Assembly (NCBI GenBank): GCA_035222895.1
Contig: JAVYIG010001601.1
Coordinates: 124,001-188,000, forward strand
Direction of reading: 5' to 3'
Origin: Strongylocentrotus droebachiensis
Lineage: Eukaryota; Echinodermata; Echinoidea; Camarodonta; Strongylocentrotidae
Length of the DNA: 64,000 nucleotides
The notes beneath the pieces are model-generated. The model worked only from the letters and a program-made list of their open reading frames with translations, did not search any database and was not told the DNA's origin. How positions within the stretch are numbered: the first letter of the stretch is position 1; each line of letters opens with the position of its first letter. The position numbers and the translations under genes were made by a program. Below are positions 49,816 through 62,618 of this stretch, one piece after another.

Positions 49816-52800
49816 GACAGTATATACGCGATTTAATCGTTTTTCTACATTGCGCAATAAATAAAGATGAAAAACATAAACCGATGAAGCGAACAGGTAG
49901 AGAACCTCGAGCGCAACATAATGATACCTCTTACGAGACCATTGCATTCTTTTTAAGAAAGATATTTGCAAATGTAAAAAATGCTTCAAATGACTCTTTT
50001 TTTGCGCAATATTTTTTTTTTGACAGTATATACGCGATTTAATCGTTTTTCTACATTTCGCAAAAAATAGAGATGAAAAACATAAACCGATGACGCGAAC
50101 AGGTAGAGATGCTCAAGCGCAACATAATGATACCACTTAGGAAACCGATTTAATCGTTTTTAACATTGCGCAATAAATAAAGACGAAAAACATAAACCGA
50201 TGACGCCGAACAGGTAGAGACGCTCGAGCGCAACATAATGATACCTCTTACGAGACCATTGCATTCTTTTTCAAAAAGATATTTGCAAATGTAAAAAATG
50301 CTTCAAATGACTCTTTTTTTTGCGCAATATTTTTTTTTTTTTTTTTTTGACAGTATATACGCAATTTAATCGTTTTTCTACATTGCGCAAAAAATAAAGA
50401 TGAAAAACATAAACCGATGACGCGAACAGGTAGAGATGCTCAAGCGCAACATAATGATACCACTTAGGAAACCGATTTAATCGTTTTTAACATTGCGCAA
50501 TAAATAAAGATCAAAAACATAAACCGATGAGGCGAACAGGTAGAGAAGCTCGAGCGCAACATAATGATACCTCTTAGGAGACCATTGCATTCTTTTTGAG
50601 AAAGATATTTGCAAATGTAAAAAATGCTTCAAATGACTCTTTTTTTGCGCAATATTTTTTTTTTTTTTTGACAGTATATACGCGATTTAATCGTTTTTCT
50701 ACATTGCGCAAAAAATAGAGATGAAAAACATAAACCGATGACGCGAACAGGTAGAGATGCTCAAGCGCAACATAATGATACCACTTAGGAAACCGATTTA
50801 ATCGTTTTTAACATTGCGCAATAAATAAAGATCAAAAACATAAACCGATGACGCGAACAGGTAGAGAAGCTCGAGCGCAACATAATGATACCTCTTAGGA
50901 GACCATTGCATTCTTTTTGAGAAAGATATTTGCAAATGTAAAAAATGCTTCAAATGACTCTTTTTTTTGCGCAATATTTTTTTTTTTTTTTTTTGACAGT
51001 ATATACGCGATTTAATCGTTTTTCTACATTGCGCAATAAATAAAGATGAAAAACATAAACCGATGAAGCGAACAGGTAGAGAACCTCGAGCGCAACATAA
51101 TGATACCTCTTACGAGACCATTGCATTCTTTTTAAGAAAGATATTTGCAAATGTAAAAAATGCTTCAAATGACTCTTTTTTTGCGCAATATTTTTTTTTT
51201 GACAGTATATACGCGATTTAATCGTTTTTCTACATTTCGCAAAAAATAGAGATGAAAAACATAAACCGATGACGCGAACAGGTAGAGATGCTCAAGCGCA
51301 ACATAATGATACCACTTAGGAAACCGATTTAATCGTTTTTAACATTGCGCAATAAATAAAGACGAAAAACATAAACCGATGACGCCGAACAGGTAGAGAC
51401 GCTCGAGCGCAACATAATGATACCTCTTACGAGACCATTGCATTCTTTTTCAAAAAGATATTTGCAAATGTAAAAAATGCTTCAAATGACTCTTTTTTTT
51501 GCGCAATATTTTTTTTTTTTTTTTTTTGACAGTATATACGCAATTTAATCGTTTTTCTACATTGCGCAAAAAATAAAGATGAAAAACATAAACCGATGAC
51601 GCGAACAGGTAGAGATGCTCAAGCGCAACATAATGATACCACTTAGGAAACCGATTTAATCGTTTTTAACATTGCGCAATAAATAAAGATGAAAAACATA
51701 AACCGATGAGGCGAACAGGTAGAGAAGCTCGAGCGCAACATAATGATACCTCTTAGGAGACCATTGCATTCTTTTTGAGAAAGATATTTGCAAATGTAAA
51801 AAATGCTTCAAATGACTCTTTTTTTGCGCAATATTTTTTTTTTTTTTTGACAGTATATACGCGATTTAATCGTTTTTCTACATTGCGCAAAAAATAGAGA
51901 TGAAAAACATAAACCGATGACGCGAACAGGTAGAGATGCTCAAGCGCAACATAATGATACCACTTAGGAAACCGATTTAATCGTTTTTAACATTGCGCAA
52001 TAAATAAAGATCAAAAACATAAACCGATGACGCGAACAGGTAGAGAAGCTCGAGCGCAACATAATGATACCTCTTAGGAGACCATTGCATTCTTTTTGAG
52101 AAAGATATTTGCAAATGTAAAAAATGCTTCAAATGACTCTTTTTTTTGCGCAATATTTTTTTTTTTTTTTTTTGACAGTATATACGCGATTTAATCGTTT
52201 TTCTACATTGCGCAATAAATAAAGATGAAAAACATAAACCGATGAAGCGAACAGGTAGAGAACCTCGAGCGCAACATAATGATACCTCTTACGAGACCAT
52301 TGCATTCTTTTTAAGAAAGATATTTGCAAATGTAAAAAATGCTTCAAATGACTCTTTTTTTGCGCAATATTTTTTTTTTGACAGTATATACGCGATTTAA
52401 TCGTTTTTCTACATTTCGCAAAAAATAGAGATGAAAAACATAAACCGATGACGCGAACAGGTAGAGATGCTCAAGCGCAACATAATGATACCACTTAGGA
52501 AACCGATTTAATCGTTTTTAACATTGCGCAATAAATAAAGACGAAAAACATAAACCGATGACGCCGAACAGGTAGAGACGCTCGAGCGCAACATAATGAT
52601 ACCTCTTACGAGACCATTGCATTCTTTTTCAAAAAGATATTTGCAAATGTAAAAAATGCTTCAAATGACTCTTTTTTTTGCGCAATATTTTTTTTTTTTT
52701 TTTTTTGACAGTATATACGCAATTTAATCGTTTTTCTACATTGCGCAAAAAATAAAGATGAAAAACATAAACCGATGACGCGAACAGGTAGAGATGCTCA

Positions 52801-53352
52801 AGCGCAACATAATGATACCACTTAGGAAACCGATTTAATCGTTTTTAACATTGCGCAATAAATAAAGATCAAAAACATAAACCGATGAGGCGAACAGGTA
52901 GAGAAGCTCGAGCGCAACATAATGATACCTCTTAGGAGACCATTGCATTCTTTTTGAGAAAGATATTTGCAAATGTAAAAAATGCTTCAAATGACTCTTT
53001 TTTTGCGCAATATTTTTTTTTTTTTTTGACAGTATATACGCGATTTAATCGTTTTTCTACATTGCGCAAAAAATAGAGATGAAAAACATAAACCGATGAC
53101 GCGAACAGGTAGAGATGCTCAAGCGCAACATAATGATACCACTTAGGAAACCGATTTAATCGTTTTTAACATTGCGCAATAAATAAAGATCAAAAACATA
53201 AACCGATGACGCGAACAGGTAGAGAAGCTCGAGCGCAACATAATGATACCTCTTAGGAGACCATTGCATTCTTTTTGAGAAAGATATTTGCAAATGTAAA
53301 AAATGCTTCAAATGACTCTTTTTTTTGCGCAATATTTTTTTTTTTTTTTTTT
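49816..53352 (+). repeat. HOR-A, three tandem 1179-bp copies
   Basis: S units start at 49816, 50995, 52174 and then 53353. The Lb of the second copy has GATGAAAAAC near 51689 in place of GATCAAAAAC, a private substitution. Confidence 0.93.
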
Positions 53353-55706
53353 GACAGTATATACGCGATTTAATCGTTTTTCTACATTGCGCAATAAATA
53401 AAGATGAAAAACATAAACCGATGAAGCGAACAGGTAGAGAACCTCGAGCGCAACATAATGATACCTCTTACGAGACCATTGCATTCTTTTTAAGAAAGAT
53501 ATTTGCAAATGTAAAAAATGCTTCAAATGACTCTTTTTTTGCGCAATATTTTTTTTTTTGACAGTATATACGCGATTTAATCGTTTTTCTACATTTCGCA
53601 AAAAATAGAGATGAAAAACATAAACCGATGACGCGAACAGGTAGAGATGCTCAAGCGCAACATAATGATACCACTTAGGAAACCGATTTAATCGTTTTTA
53701 ACATTGCGCAATAAATAAAGATCAAAAACATAAACCGATGACGCCGAACAGGTAGAGAAGCTCGAGCGCAACATAATGATACCTCTTACGAGACCATTGC
53801 ATTCTTTTTGAGAAAGATATTTGCAAATGTAAAAAATGCTTCAAATGACTCTTTTTTTGCGCAATATTTTTTTTTTTTTTTGACAGTATATACGCAATTT
53901 AATCGTTTTTCTACATTGCGCAAAAAATAAAGATGAAAAACATAAACCGATGACGCGAACAGGTAGAGATGCTCAAGCGCAACATAATGATACCACTTAG
54001 GAAACCGATTTAATCGTTTTTAACATTGCGCAATAAATAAAGATGAAAAACATAAACCGATGACGCGAACAGGTAGAGAAGCTCGAGCGCAACATAATGA
54101 TACCTCTTAGGAGACCATTGCATTCTTTTTGAGAAAGATATTTGCAAATGTAAAAAATGCTTCAAATGACTCTTTTTTTGCGCAATATTTTTTTTTTGAC
54201 AGTATATACGCGATTTAATCGTTTTTCTACATTTCGCAAAAAATAGAGATGAAAAACATAAACCGATGACGCGAACAGGTAGAGATGCTCAAGCGCAACA
54301 TAATGATACCACTTAGGAAACCGATTTAATCGTTTTTAACATTGCGCAATAAATAAAGACGAAAAACATAAACCGATGACGCCGAACAGGTAGAGACGCT
54401 CGAGCGCAACATAATGATACCTCTTACGAGACCATTGCATTCTTTTTCAAAAAGATATTTGCAAATGTAAAAAATGCTTCAAATGACTCTTTTTTTTGCG
54501 CAATATTTTTTTTTTTTTTTTTTTGACAGTATATACGCAATTTAATCGTTTTTCTACATTGCGCAAAAAATAAAGATGAAAAACATAAACCGATGACGCG
54601 AACAGGTAGAGATGCTCAAGCGCAACATAATGATACCACTTAGGAAACCGATTTAATCGTTTTTAACATTGCGCAATAAATAAAGATCAAAAACATAAAC
54701 CGATGAGGCGAACAGGTAGAGAAGCTCGAGCGCAACATAATGATACCTCTTAGGAGACCATTGCATTCTTTTTGAGAAAGATATTTGCAAATGTAAAAAA
54801 TGCTTCAAATTACTCTTTTTTTGCGCAATATTTTTTTTTTTTTTTTTTTTACAGTATATACGCGATTTAATCGTTTTTCTACATTGCGCAATAAATAAAG
54901 ATGAAAAACATAAACCGATGACGCGAACAGGTAGAGAAGCTCGAGCGCAACATAATGATACCTCTTAGGAGACCATTGCATTCTTTTTGAGAAAGATATT
55001 TGCAAATGTAAAAAATGCTTCAAATGACTCTTTTTTTGCGCAATATTTTTTTTTTTTTTTGACAGTATATACGCGATTTAATCGTTTTTCTACATTGCGC
55101 AAAAAATAGAGATGAAAAACATAAACCGATGACGCGAACAGGTAGAGATGCTCAAGCGCAACATAATGATACCACTTAGGAAACCGATTTAATCGTTTTT
55201 AACATTGCGCAATAAATAAAGATCAAAAACATAAACCGATGACGCGAACAGGTAGAGAAGCTCGAGCGCAACATAATGATACCTCTTAGGAGACCATTGC
55301 ATTCTTTTTGAGAAAGATATTTGCAAATGTAAAAAATGCTTCAAATGACTCTTTTTTTGCGCAATATTTTTTTTTTTTTTTGACAGTATATACGCGATTT
55401 AATCGTTTTTCTACATTGCGCAAAAAATAGAGATGAAAAACATAAACCGATGACGCGAACAGGTAGAGATGCTCAAGCGCAACATAATGATACCACTTAG
55501 GAAACCGATTTAATCGTTTTTAACATTGCGCAATAAATAAAGATCAAAAACATAAACCGATGACGCGAACAGGTAGAGAAGCTCGAGCGCAACATAATGA
55601 TACCTCTTAGGAGACCATTGCATTCTTTTTGAGAAAGATATTTGCAAATGTAAAAAATGCTTCAAATGACTCTTTTTTTTGCGCAATATTTTTTTTTTTT
55701 TTTTTT
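53353..55706 (+). repeat. Mosaic S-L-L-La-Lb plus S'-Lc-Lc
   Basis: Unit starts are 53353 S, 53560 mosaic L (322 bp), 53882 mosaic L (316 bp), 54198 La, 54525 Lb, 54850 S', 55061 Lc and 55382 Lc. The 53560 unit has the La ACATTTCGC core, GATCAAAAAC, the La-specific GACGCCGAAC, then GAAGCTCGAG, CTTACGAG and TTGAGAAAG. It therefore alternates La and Lc markers several times. The 53882 unit starts as Lb and continues as the Lc sub-form of HOR-B. Confidence 0.88.
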
Positions 55707-57421
55707 GACAGTATATACGCGATTTAATCGTTTTTCTACATTGCGCAATAAATAAAGATGAAAAACATAAACCGATGAAGCGAACAGGTAGAGAACCTCG
55801 AGCGCAACATAATGATACCTCTTACGAGACCATTGCATTCTTTTTAAGAAAGATATTTGCAAATGTAAAAAATGCTTCAAATGACTCTTTTTTTGCGCAA
55901 TATTTTTTTTTTGACAGTATATACGCGATTTAATCGTTTTTCTACATTTCGCAAAAAATAGAGATGAAAAACATAAACCGATGACGCGAACAGGTAGAGA
56001 TGCTCAAGCGCAACATAATGATACCACTTAGGAAACCGATTTAATCGTTTTTAACATTGCGCAATAAATAAAGACGAAAAACATAAACCGATGACGCCGA
56101 ACAGGTAGAGACGCTCGAGCGCAACATAATGATACCTCTTACGAGACCATTGCATTCTTTTTCAAAAAGATATTTGCAAATGTAAAAAATGCTTCAAATG
56201 ACTCTTTTTTTTGCGCAATATTTTTTTTTTTTTTTTTTTGACAGTATATACGCAATTTAATCGTTTTTCTACATTGCGCAAAAAATAAAGATGAAAAACA
56301 TAAACCGATGACGCGAACAGGTAGAGATGCTCAAGCGCAACATAATGATACCACTTAGGAAACCGATTTAATCGTTTTTAACATTGCGCAATAAATAAAG
56401 ATCAAAAACATAAACCGATGAGGCGAACAGGTAGAGAAGCTCGAGCGCAACATAATGATACCTCTTAGGAGACCATTGCATTCTTTTTGAGAAAGATATT
56501 TGCAAATGTAAAAAATGCTTCAAATTACTCTTTTTTTGCGCAATATTTTTTTTTTTTTTTTTTTTACAGTATATACGCGATTTAATCGTTTTTCTACATT
56601 GCGCAATAAATAAAGATGAAAAACATAAACCGATGACGCGAACAGGTAGAGAAGCTCGAGCGCAACATAATGATACCTCTTAGGAGACCATTGCATTCTT
56701 TTTGAGAAAGATATTTGCAAATGTAAAAAATGCTTCAAATGACTCTTTTTTTGCGCAATATTTTTTTTTTTTTTTGACAGTATATACGCGATTTAATCGT
56801 TTTTCTACATTGCGCAAAAAATAGAGATGAAAAAAATAAACCGATGACGCGAACAGGTAGAGATGCTCAAGCGCAACATAATGATACCACTTAGGAAACC
56901 GATTTAATCGTTTTTAACATTGCGCAATAAATAAAGATCAAAAACATAAACCGATGACGCGAACAGGTAGAGAAGCTCGAGCGCAACATAATGATACCTC
57001 TTAGGAGACCATTGCATTCTTTTTGAGAAAGATATTTGCAAATGTAAAAAATGCTTCAAATGACTCTTTTTTTGCGCAATATTTTTTTTTTTTTTTGACA
57101 GTATATACGCGATTTAATCGTTTTTCTACATTGCGCAAAAAATAGAGATGAAAAACATAAACCGATGACGCGAACAGGTAGAGATGCTCAAGCGCAACAT
57201 AATGATACCACTTAGGAAACCGATTTAATCGTTTTTAACATTGCGCAATAAATAAAGATCAAAAACATAAACCGATGACGCGAACAGGTAGAGAAGCTCG
57301 AGCGCAACATAATGATACCTCTTAGGAGACCATTGCATTCTTTTTGAGAAAGATATTTGCAAATGTAAAAAATGCTTCAAATGACTCTTTTTTTTGCGCA
57401 ATATTTTTTTTTTTTTTTTTT
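55707..57421 (+). repeat. HOR-C, 1715-bp copy
   Basis: Unit starts are 55707, 55913, 56240, 56565, 56776 (C-to-A marker) and 57097. Confidence 0.92.
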
Positions 57422-58280
57422 GACAGTATATACGCGATTTAATCGTTTTTCTACATTGCGCAATAAATAAAGATGAAAAACATAAACCGATGAAGCGAAC
57501 AGGTAGAGAACCTCGAGCGCAACATAATGATACCTCTTACGAGACCATTGCATTCTTTTTAAGAAAGATATTTGCAAATGTAAAAAATGCTTCAAATGAC
57601 TCTTTTTTTGCGCAATATTTTTTTTTTGACAGTATATACGCGATTTAATCGTTTTTCTACATTTCGCAAAAAATAGAGATGAAAAACATAAACCGATGAC
57701 GCGAACAGGTAGAGATGCTCAAGCGCAACATAATGATACCACTTAGGAAACCGATTTAATCGTTTTTAACATTGCGCAATAAATAAAGACGAAAAACATA
57801 AACCGATGACGCCGAACAGGTAGAGACGCTCGAGCGCAACATAATGATACCTCTTACGAGACCATTGCATTCTTTTTCAAAAAGATATTTGCAAATGTAA
57901 AAAATGCTTCAAATGACTCTTTTTTTTTGCGCAATATTTTTTTTTTTTTTTTTTTGACAGTATATACGCAATTTAATCGTTTTTCTACATTGCGCAAAAA
58001 ATAAAGATGAAAAACATAAACCGATGACGCGAACAGGTAGAGATGCTCAAGCGCAACATAATGATACCACTTAGGAAACCGATTTAATCGTTTTTAACAT
58101 TGCGCAATAAATAAAGATCAAAAACATAAACCGATGAGGCGAACAGGTAGAGAAGCTCGAGCGCAACATAATGATACCTCTTAGGAGACCATTGCATTCT
58201 TTTTGAGAAAGATATTTGCAAATGTAAAAAATGCTTCAAATTACTCTTTTTTTGCGCAATATTTTTTTTTTTTTTTTTTT
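57422..58280 (+). repeat. S-La-Lb leading into D element 4
   Basis: Unit starts are 57422, 57628 (328 bp) and 57956. It has the same context as 21128-21984 before D element 1. Confidence 0.9.
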
Positions 58281-58643
58281 TACAGTATATACGCGATTTA
58301 ATCGTTTTTCTACATTGCGCAATAAATAAAGATGAAAAACATAAACCGATGGACGCGAACAGGTAGAGAAGCTCAAGCGCAACATAATGATACCACTTAG
58401 GAGACCATAGCATTCTTTTTAAGAAAGATAAATGTAAAAAATGCTTCTAGTGACTCTTTTATTGCGCAATATGACAGTATATACGCGATTTAATCGTTTT
58501 CAACATTGTGCAATAAATAAAGATTAAAAACATAAACCGATGACGCGAACAGTTATAGAAGCTCAAGCGCAACATAATGATACCACTTAGGAAACCGATT
58601 TAATCGTTTTCAACATTGCACAATAAATAAAGATGAAAAACAT
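58281..58643 (+). repeat. D element 4, divergent leader (363 bp)
   Basis: Same two diverged monomers as D element 1, starting TACAG and lacking a poly-T tract between them. Confidence 0.9.
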
Positions 58644-58906
58644 GTTTACATTGGTTAATGTGTCTGATTCTAGGTTTGTGTGAAAATGGCGAAACCATGT
58701 TTAGAATTGCCAAATAGTGTATATAGACGCTTATTGAGGTATTTACGTTAGTTTTTATCCAAATGGCAAAACCCCCCTATAAATAATGGCATCGTCCGTT
58801 TATAATAATAAGAAGACTATTCCATTATTTTATAGGAGAGATTTACACGTTAATTTAATTGGTCAATGTGTCCGATTCTAGGTTTGTGTGAAAATGTCGA
58901 AACCAT
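58644..58906. other. D element 4, 263-bp insert
   Basis: Same sequence and junctions as insert 1, with ACAT on the left and GTTTTTAAC on the right. It lies 27.3 kb from D element 3 and 3.7 kb from D element 5. Confidence 0.88.
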
Positions 58907-59418
58907 GTTTTTAACATTGCGCAATAAATAAAGATGAAAAACATAAACCGATGACGCGAACAGGTAGAGAAGCTCGAGCGCAACATAATAATACCTCTTA
59001 GGAGACCATTGCATTCTTTTTAAGAAAGATATTTGCAAATGTAAAAAATGCTTCAAATGACTCTTTTTTTGCGCAATATTTTTTTTTTTTTTTGACAGTA
59101 TATACGCGATTTAATCGTTTTTCTACATTGCGCAAAAAATAGAGATGAAAAACATAAACCGATGACGCGAACAGGTAGAGATGCTCAAGCGCAACATAAT
59201 GATACCACTTAGGAAACCGATTTAATCGTTTTTAACATTGCGCAATAAATAAAGATCAAAAACATAAACCGATGACGCGAACAGGTAGAGAAGCTCGAGC
59301 GCAACATAATGATACCTCTTAGGAGACCATTGCATTCTTTTTGAGAAAGATATTTGCAAATGTAAAAAATGCTTCAAATGACTCTTTTTTTTGCGCAATA
59401 TTTTTTTTTTTTTTTTTT
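58907..59418 (+). repeat. Post-insert remnant plus Lc unit
   Basis: 58907-59093 is a one-core remnant with AATAATACC, and 59094-59418 is a 325-bp Lc. It matches the sequence after D elements 2 and 3. Confidence 0.88.
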
Positions 59419-61133
59419 GACAGTATATACGCGATTTAATCGTTTTTCTACATTGCGCAATAAATAAAGATGAAAAACATAAACCGATGAAGCGAACAGG
59501 TAGAGAACCTCGAGCGCAACATAATGATACCTCTTACGAGACCATTGCATTCTTTTTAAGAAAGATATTTGCAAATGTAAAAAATGCTTCAAATGACTCT
59601 TTTTTTGCGCAATATTTTTTTTTTGACAGTATATACGCGATTTAATCGTTTTTCTACATTTCGCAAAAAATAGAGATGAAAAACATAAACCGATGACGCG
59701 AACAGGTAGAGATGCTCAAGCGCAACATAATGATACCACTTAGGAAACCGATTTAATCGTTTTTAACATTGCGCAATAAATAAAGACGAAAAACATAAAC
59801 CGATGACGCCGAACAGGTAGAGACGCTCGAGCGCAACATAATGATACCTCTTACGAGACCATTGCATTCTTTTTCAAAAAGATATTTGCAAATGTAAAAA
59901 ATGCTTCAAATGACTCTTTTTTTTGCGCAATATTTTTTTTTTTTTTTTTTTGACAGTATATACGCAATTTAATCGTTTTTCTACATTGCGCAAAAAATAA
60001 AGATGAAAAACATAAACCGATGACGCGAACAGGTAGAGATGCTCAAGCGCAACATAATGATACCACTTAGGAAACCGATTTAATCGTTTTTAACATTGCG
60101 CAATAAATAAAGATCAAAAACATAAACCGATGAGGCGAACAGGTAGAGAAGCTCGAGCGCAACATAATGATACCTCTTAGGAGACCATTGCATTCTTTTT
60201 GAGAAAGATATTTGCAAATGTAAAAAATGCTTCAAATTACTCTTTTTTTGCGCAATATTTTTTTTTTTTTTTTTTTTACAGTATATACGCGATTTAATCG
60301 TTTTTCTACATTGCGCAATAAATAAAGATGAAAAACATAAACCGATGACGCGAACAGGTAGAGAAGCTCGAGCGCAACATAATGATACCTCTTAGGAGAC
60401 CATTGCATTCTTTTTGAGAAAGATATTTGCAAATGTAAAAAATGCTTCAAATGACTCTTTTTTTGCGCAATATTTTTTTTTTTTTTTGACAGTATATACG
60501 CGATTTAATCGTTTTTCTACATTGCGCAAAAAATAGAGATGAAAAACATAAACCGATGACGCGAACAGGTAGAGATGCTCAAGCGCAACATAATGATACC
60601 ACTTAGGAAACCGATTTAATCGTTTTTAACATTGCGCAATAAATAAAGATCAAAAACATAAACCGATGACGCGAACAGGTAGAGAAGCTCGAGCGCAACA
60701 TAATGATACCTCTTAGGAGACCATTGCATTCTTTTTGAGAAAGATATTTGCAAATGTAAAAAATGCTTCAAATGACTCTTTTTTTGCGCAATATTTTTTT
60801 TTTTTTTTGACAGTATATACGCGATTTAATCGTTTTTCTACATTGCGCAAAAAATAGAGATGAAAAACATAAACCGATGACGCGAACAGGTAGAGATGCT
60901 CAAGCGCAACATAATGATACCACTTAGGAAACCGATTTAATCGTTTTTAACATTGCGCAATAAATAAAGATCAAAAACATAAACCGATGACGCGAACAGG
61001 TAGAGAAGCTCGAGCGCAACATAATGATACCTCTTAGGAGACCATTGCATTCTTTTTGAGAAAGATATTTGCAAATGTAAAAAATGCTTCAAATGACTCT
61101 TTTTTTTGCGCAATATTTTTTTTTTTTTTTTTT
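59419..61133 (+). repeat. HOR-C, 1715-bp copy
   Basis: Unit starts are 59419, 59625, 59952, 60277, 60488 and 60809. It lacks the C-to-A marker, like 25550-27264, which also follows a D element. Confidence 0.92.
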
Positions 61134-61992
61134 GACAGTATATACGCGATTTAATCGTTTTTCTACATTGCGCAATAAATAAAGATGAAAAACATAAACC
61201 GATGAAGCGAACAGGTAGAGAACCTCGAGCGCAACATAATGATACCTCTTACGAGACCATTGCATTCTTTTTAAGAAAGATATTTGCAAATGTAAAAAAT
61301 GCTTCAAATGACTCTTTTTTTGCGCAATATTTTTTTTTTGACAGTATATACGCGATTTAATCGTTTTTCTACATTTCGCAAAAAATAGAGATGAAAAACA
61401 TAAACCGATGACGCGAACAGGTAGAGATGCTCAAGCGCAACATAATGATACCACTTAGGAAACCGATTTAATCGTTTTTAACATTGCGCAATAAATAAAG
61501 ACGAAAAACATAAACCGATGACGCCGAACAGGTAGAGACGCTCGAGCGCAACATAATGATACCTCTTACGAGACCATTGCATTCTTTTTCAAAAAGATAT
61601 TTGCAAATGTAAAAAATGCTTCAAATGACTCTTTTTTTTGCGCAATATTTTTTTTTTTTTTTTTTTGACAGTATATACGCAATTTAATCGTTTTTCTACA
61701 TTGCGCAAAAAATAAAGATGAAAAACATAAACCGATGACGCGAACAGGTAGAGATGCTCAAGCGCAACATAATGATACCACTTAGGAAACCGATTTAATC
61801 GTTTTTAACATTGCGCAATAAATAAAGATCAAAAACATAAACCGATGAGGCGAACAGGTAGAGAAGCTCGAGCGCAACATAATGATACCTCTTAGGAGAC
61901 CATTGCATTCTTTTTGAGAAAGATATTTGCAAATGTAAAAAATGCTTCAAATTACTCTTTTTTTGCGCAATATTTTTTTTTTTTTTTTTTTT
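61134..61992 (+). repeat. S-La-Lb leading into D element 5
   Basis: Unit starts are 61134, 61340 and 61667. Lb has the CAAATTACTC tail and long T tract. Confidence 0.9.
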
Positions 61993-62355
61993 TACAGTAT
62001 ATACGCGATTTAATCGTTTTTCTACATTGCGCAATAAATAAAGATGAAAAACATAAACCGATGGACGCGAACAGGTAGAGAAGCTCAAGCGCAACATAAT
62101 GATACCACTTAGGAGACCATAGCATTCTTTTTAAGAAAGATAAATGTAAAAAATGCTTCTAGTGACTCTTTTATTGCGCAATATGACAGTATATACGCGA
62201 TTTAATCGTTTTCAACATTGTGCAATAAATAAAGATTAAAAACATAAACCGATGACGCGAACAGTTATAGAAGCTCAAGCGCAACATAATGATACCACTT
62301 AGGAAACCGATTTAATCGTTTTCAACATTGCACAATAAATAAAGATGAAAAACAT
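61993..62355 (+). repeat. D element 5, divergent leader (363 bp)
   Basis: Same diverged monomers as the other copies. Together with the 58281-61992 segment it forms a D-to-D period of 3712 bp. Confidence 0.9.
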
Positions 62356-62618
62356 GTTTACATTGGTTAATGTGTCTGATTCTAGGTTTGTGTGAAAATG
62401 GCGAAACCATGTTTAGAATTGCCAAATAGTGTATATAGACGCTTATTGAGGTATTTACGTTAGTTTTTATCCAAATGGCAAAACCCCCCTATAAATAATG
62501 GCATCGTCCGTTTATAATAATAAGAAGACTATTCCATTATTTTATAGGAGAGATTTACACGTTAATTTAATTGGTCAATGTGTCCGATTCTAGGTTTGTG
62601 TGAAAATGTCGAAACCAT
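62356..62618. other. D element 5, 263-bp insert
   Basis: Same sequence and junctions as insert 1. Unlike D elements 2-4, the remnant that follows has CAAATTACTC and a longer T run and leads into variant short units. Confidence 0.88.
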
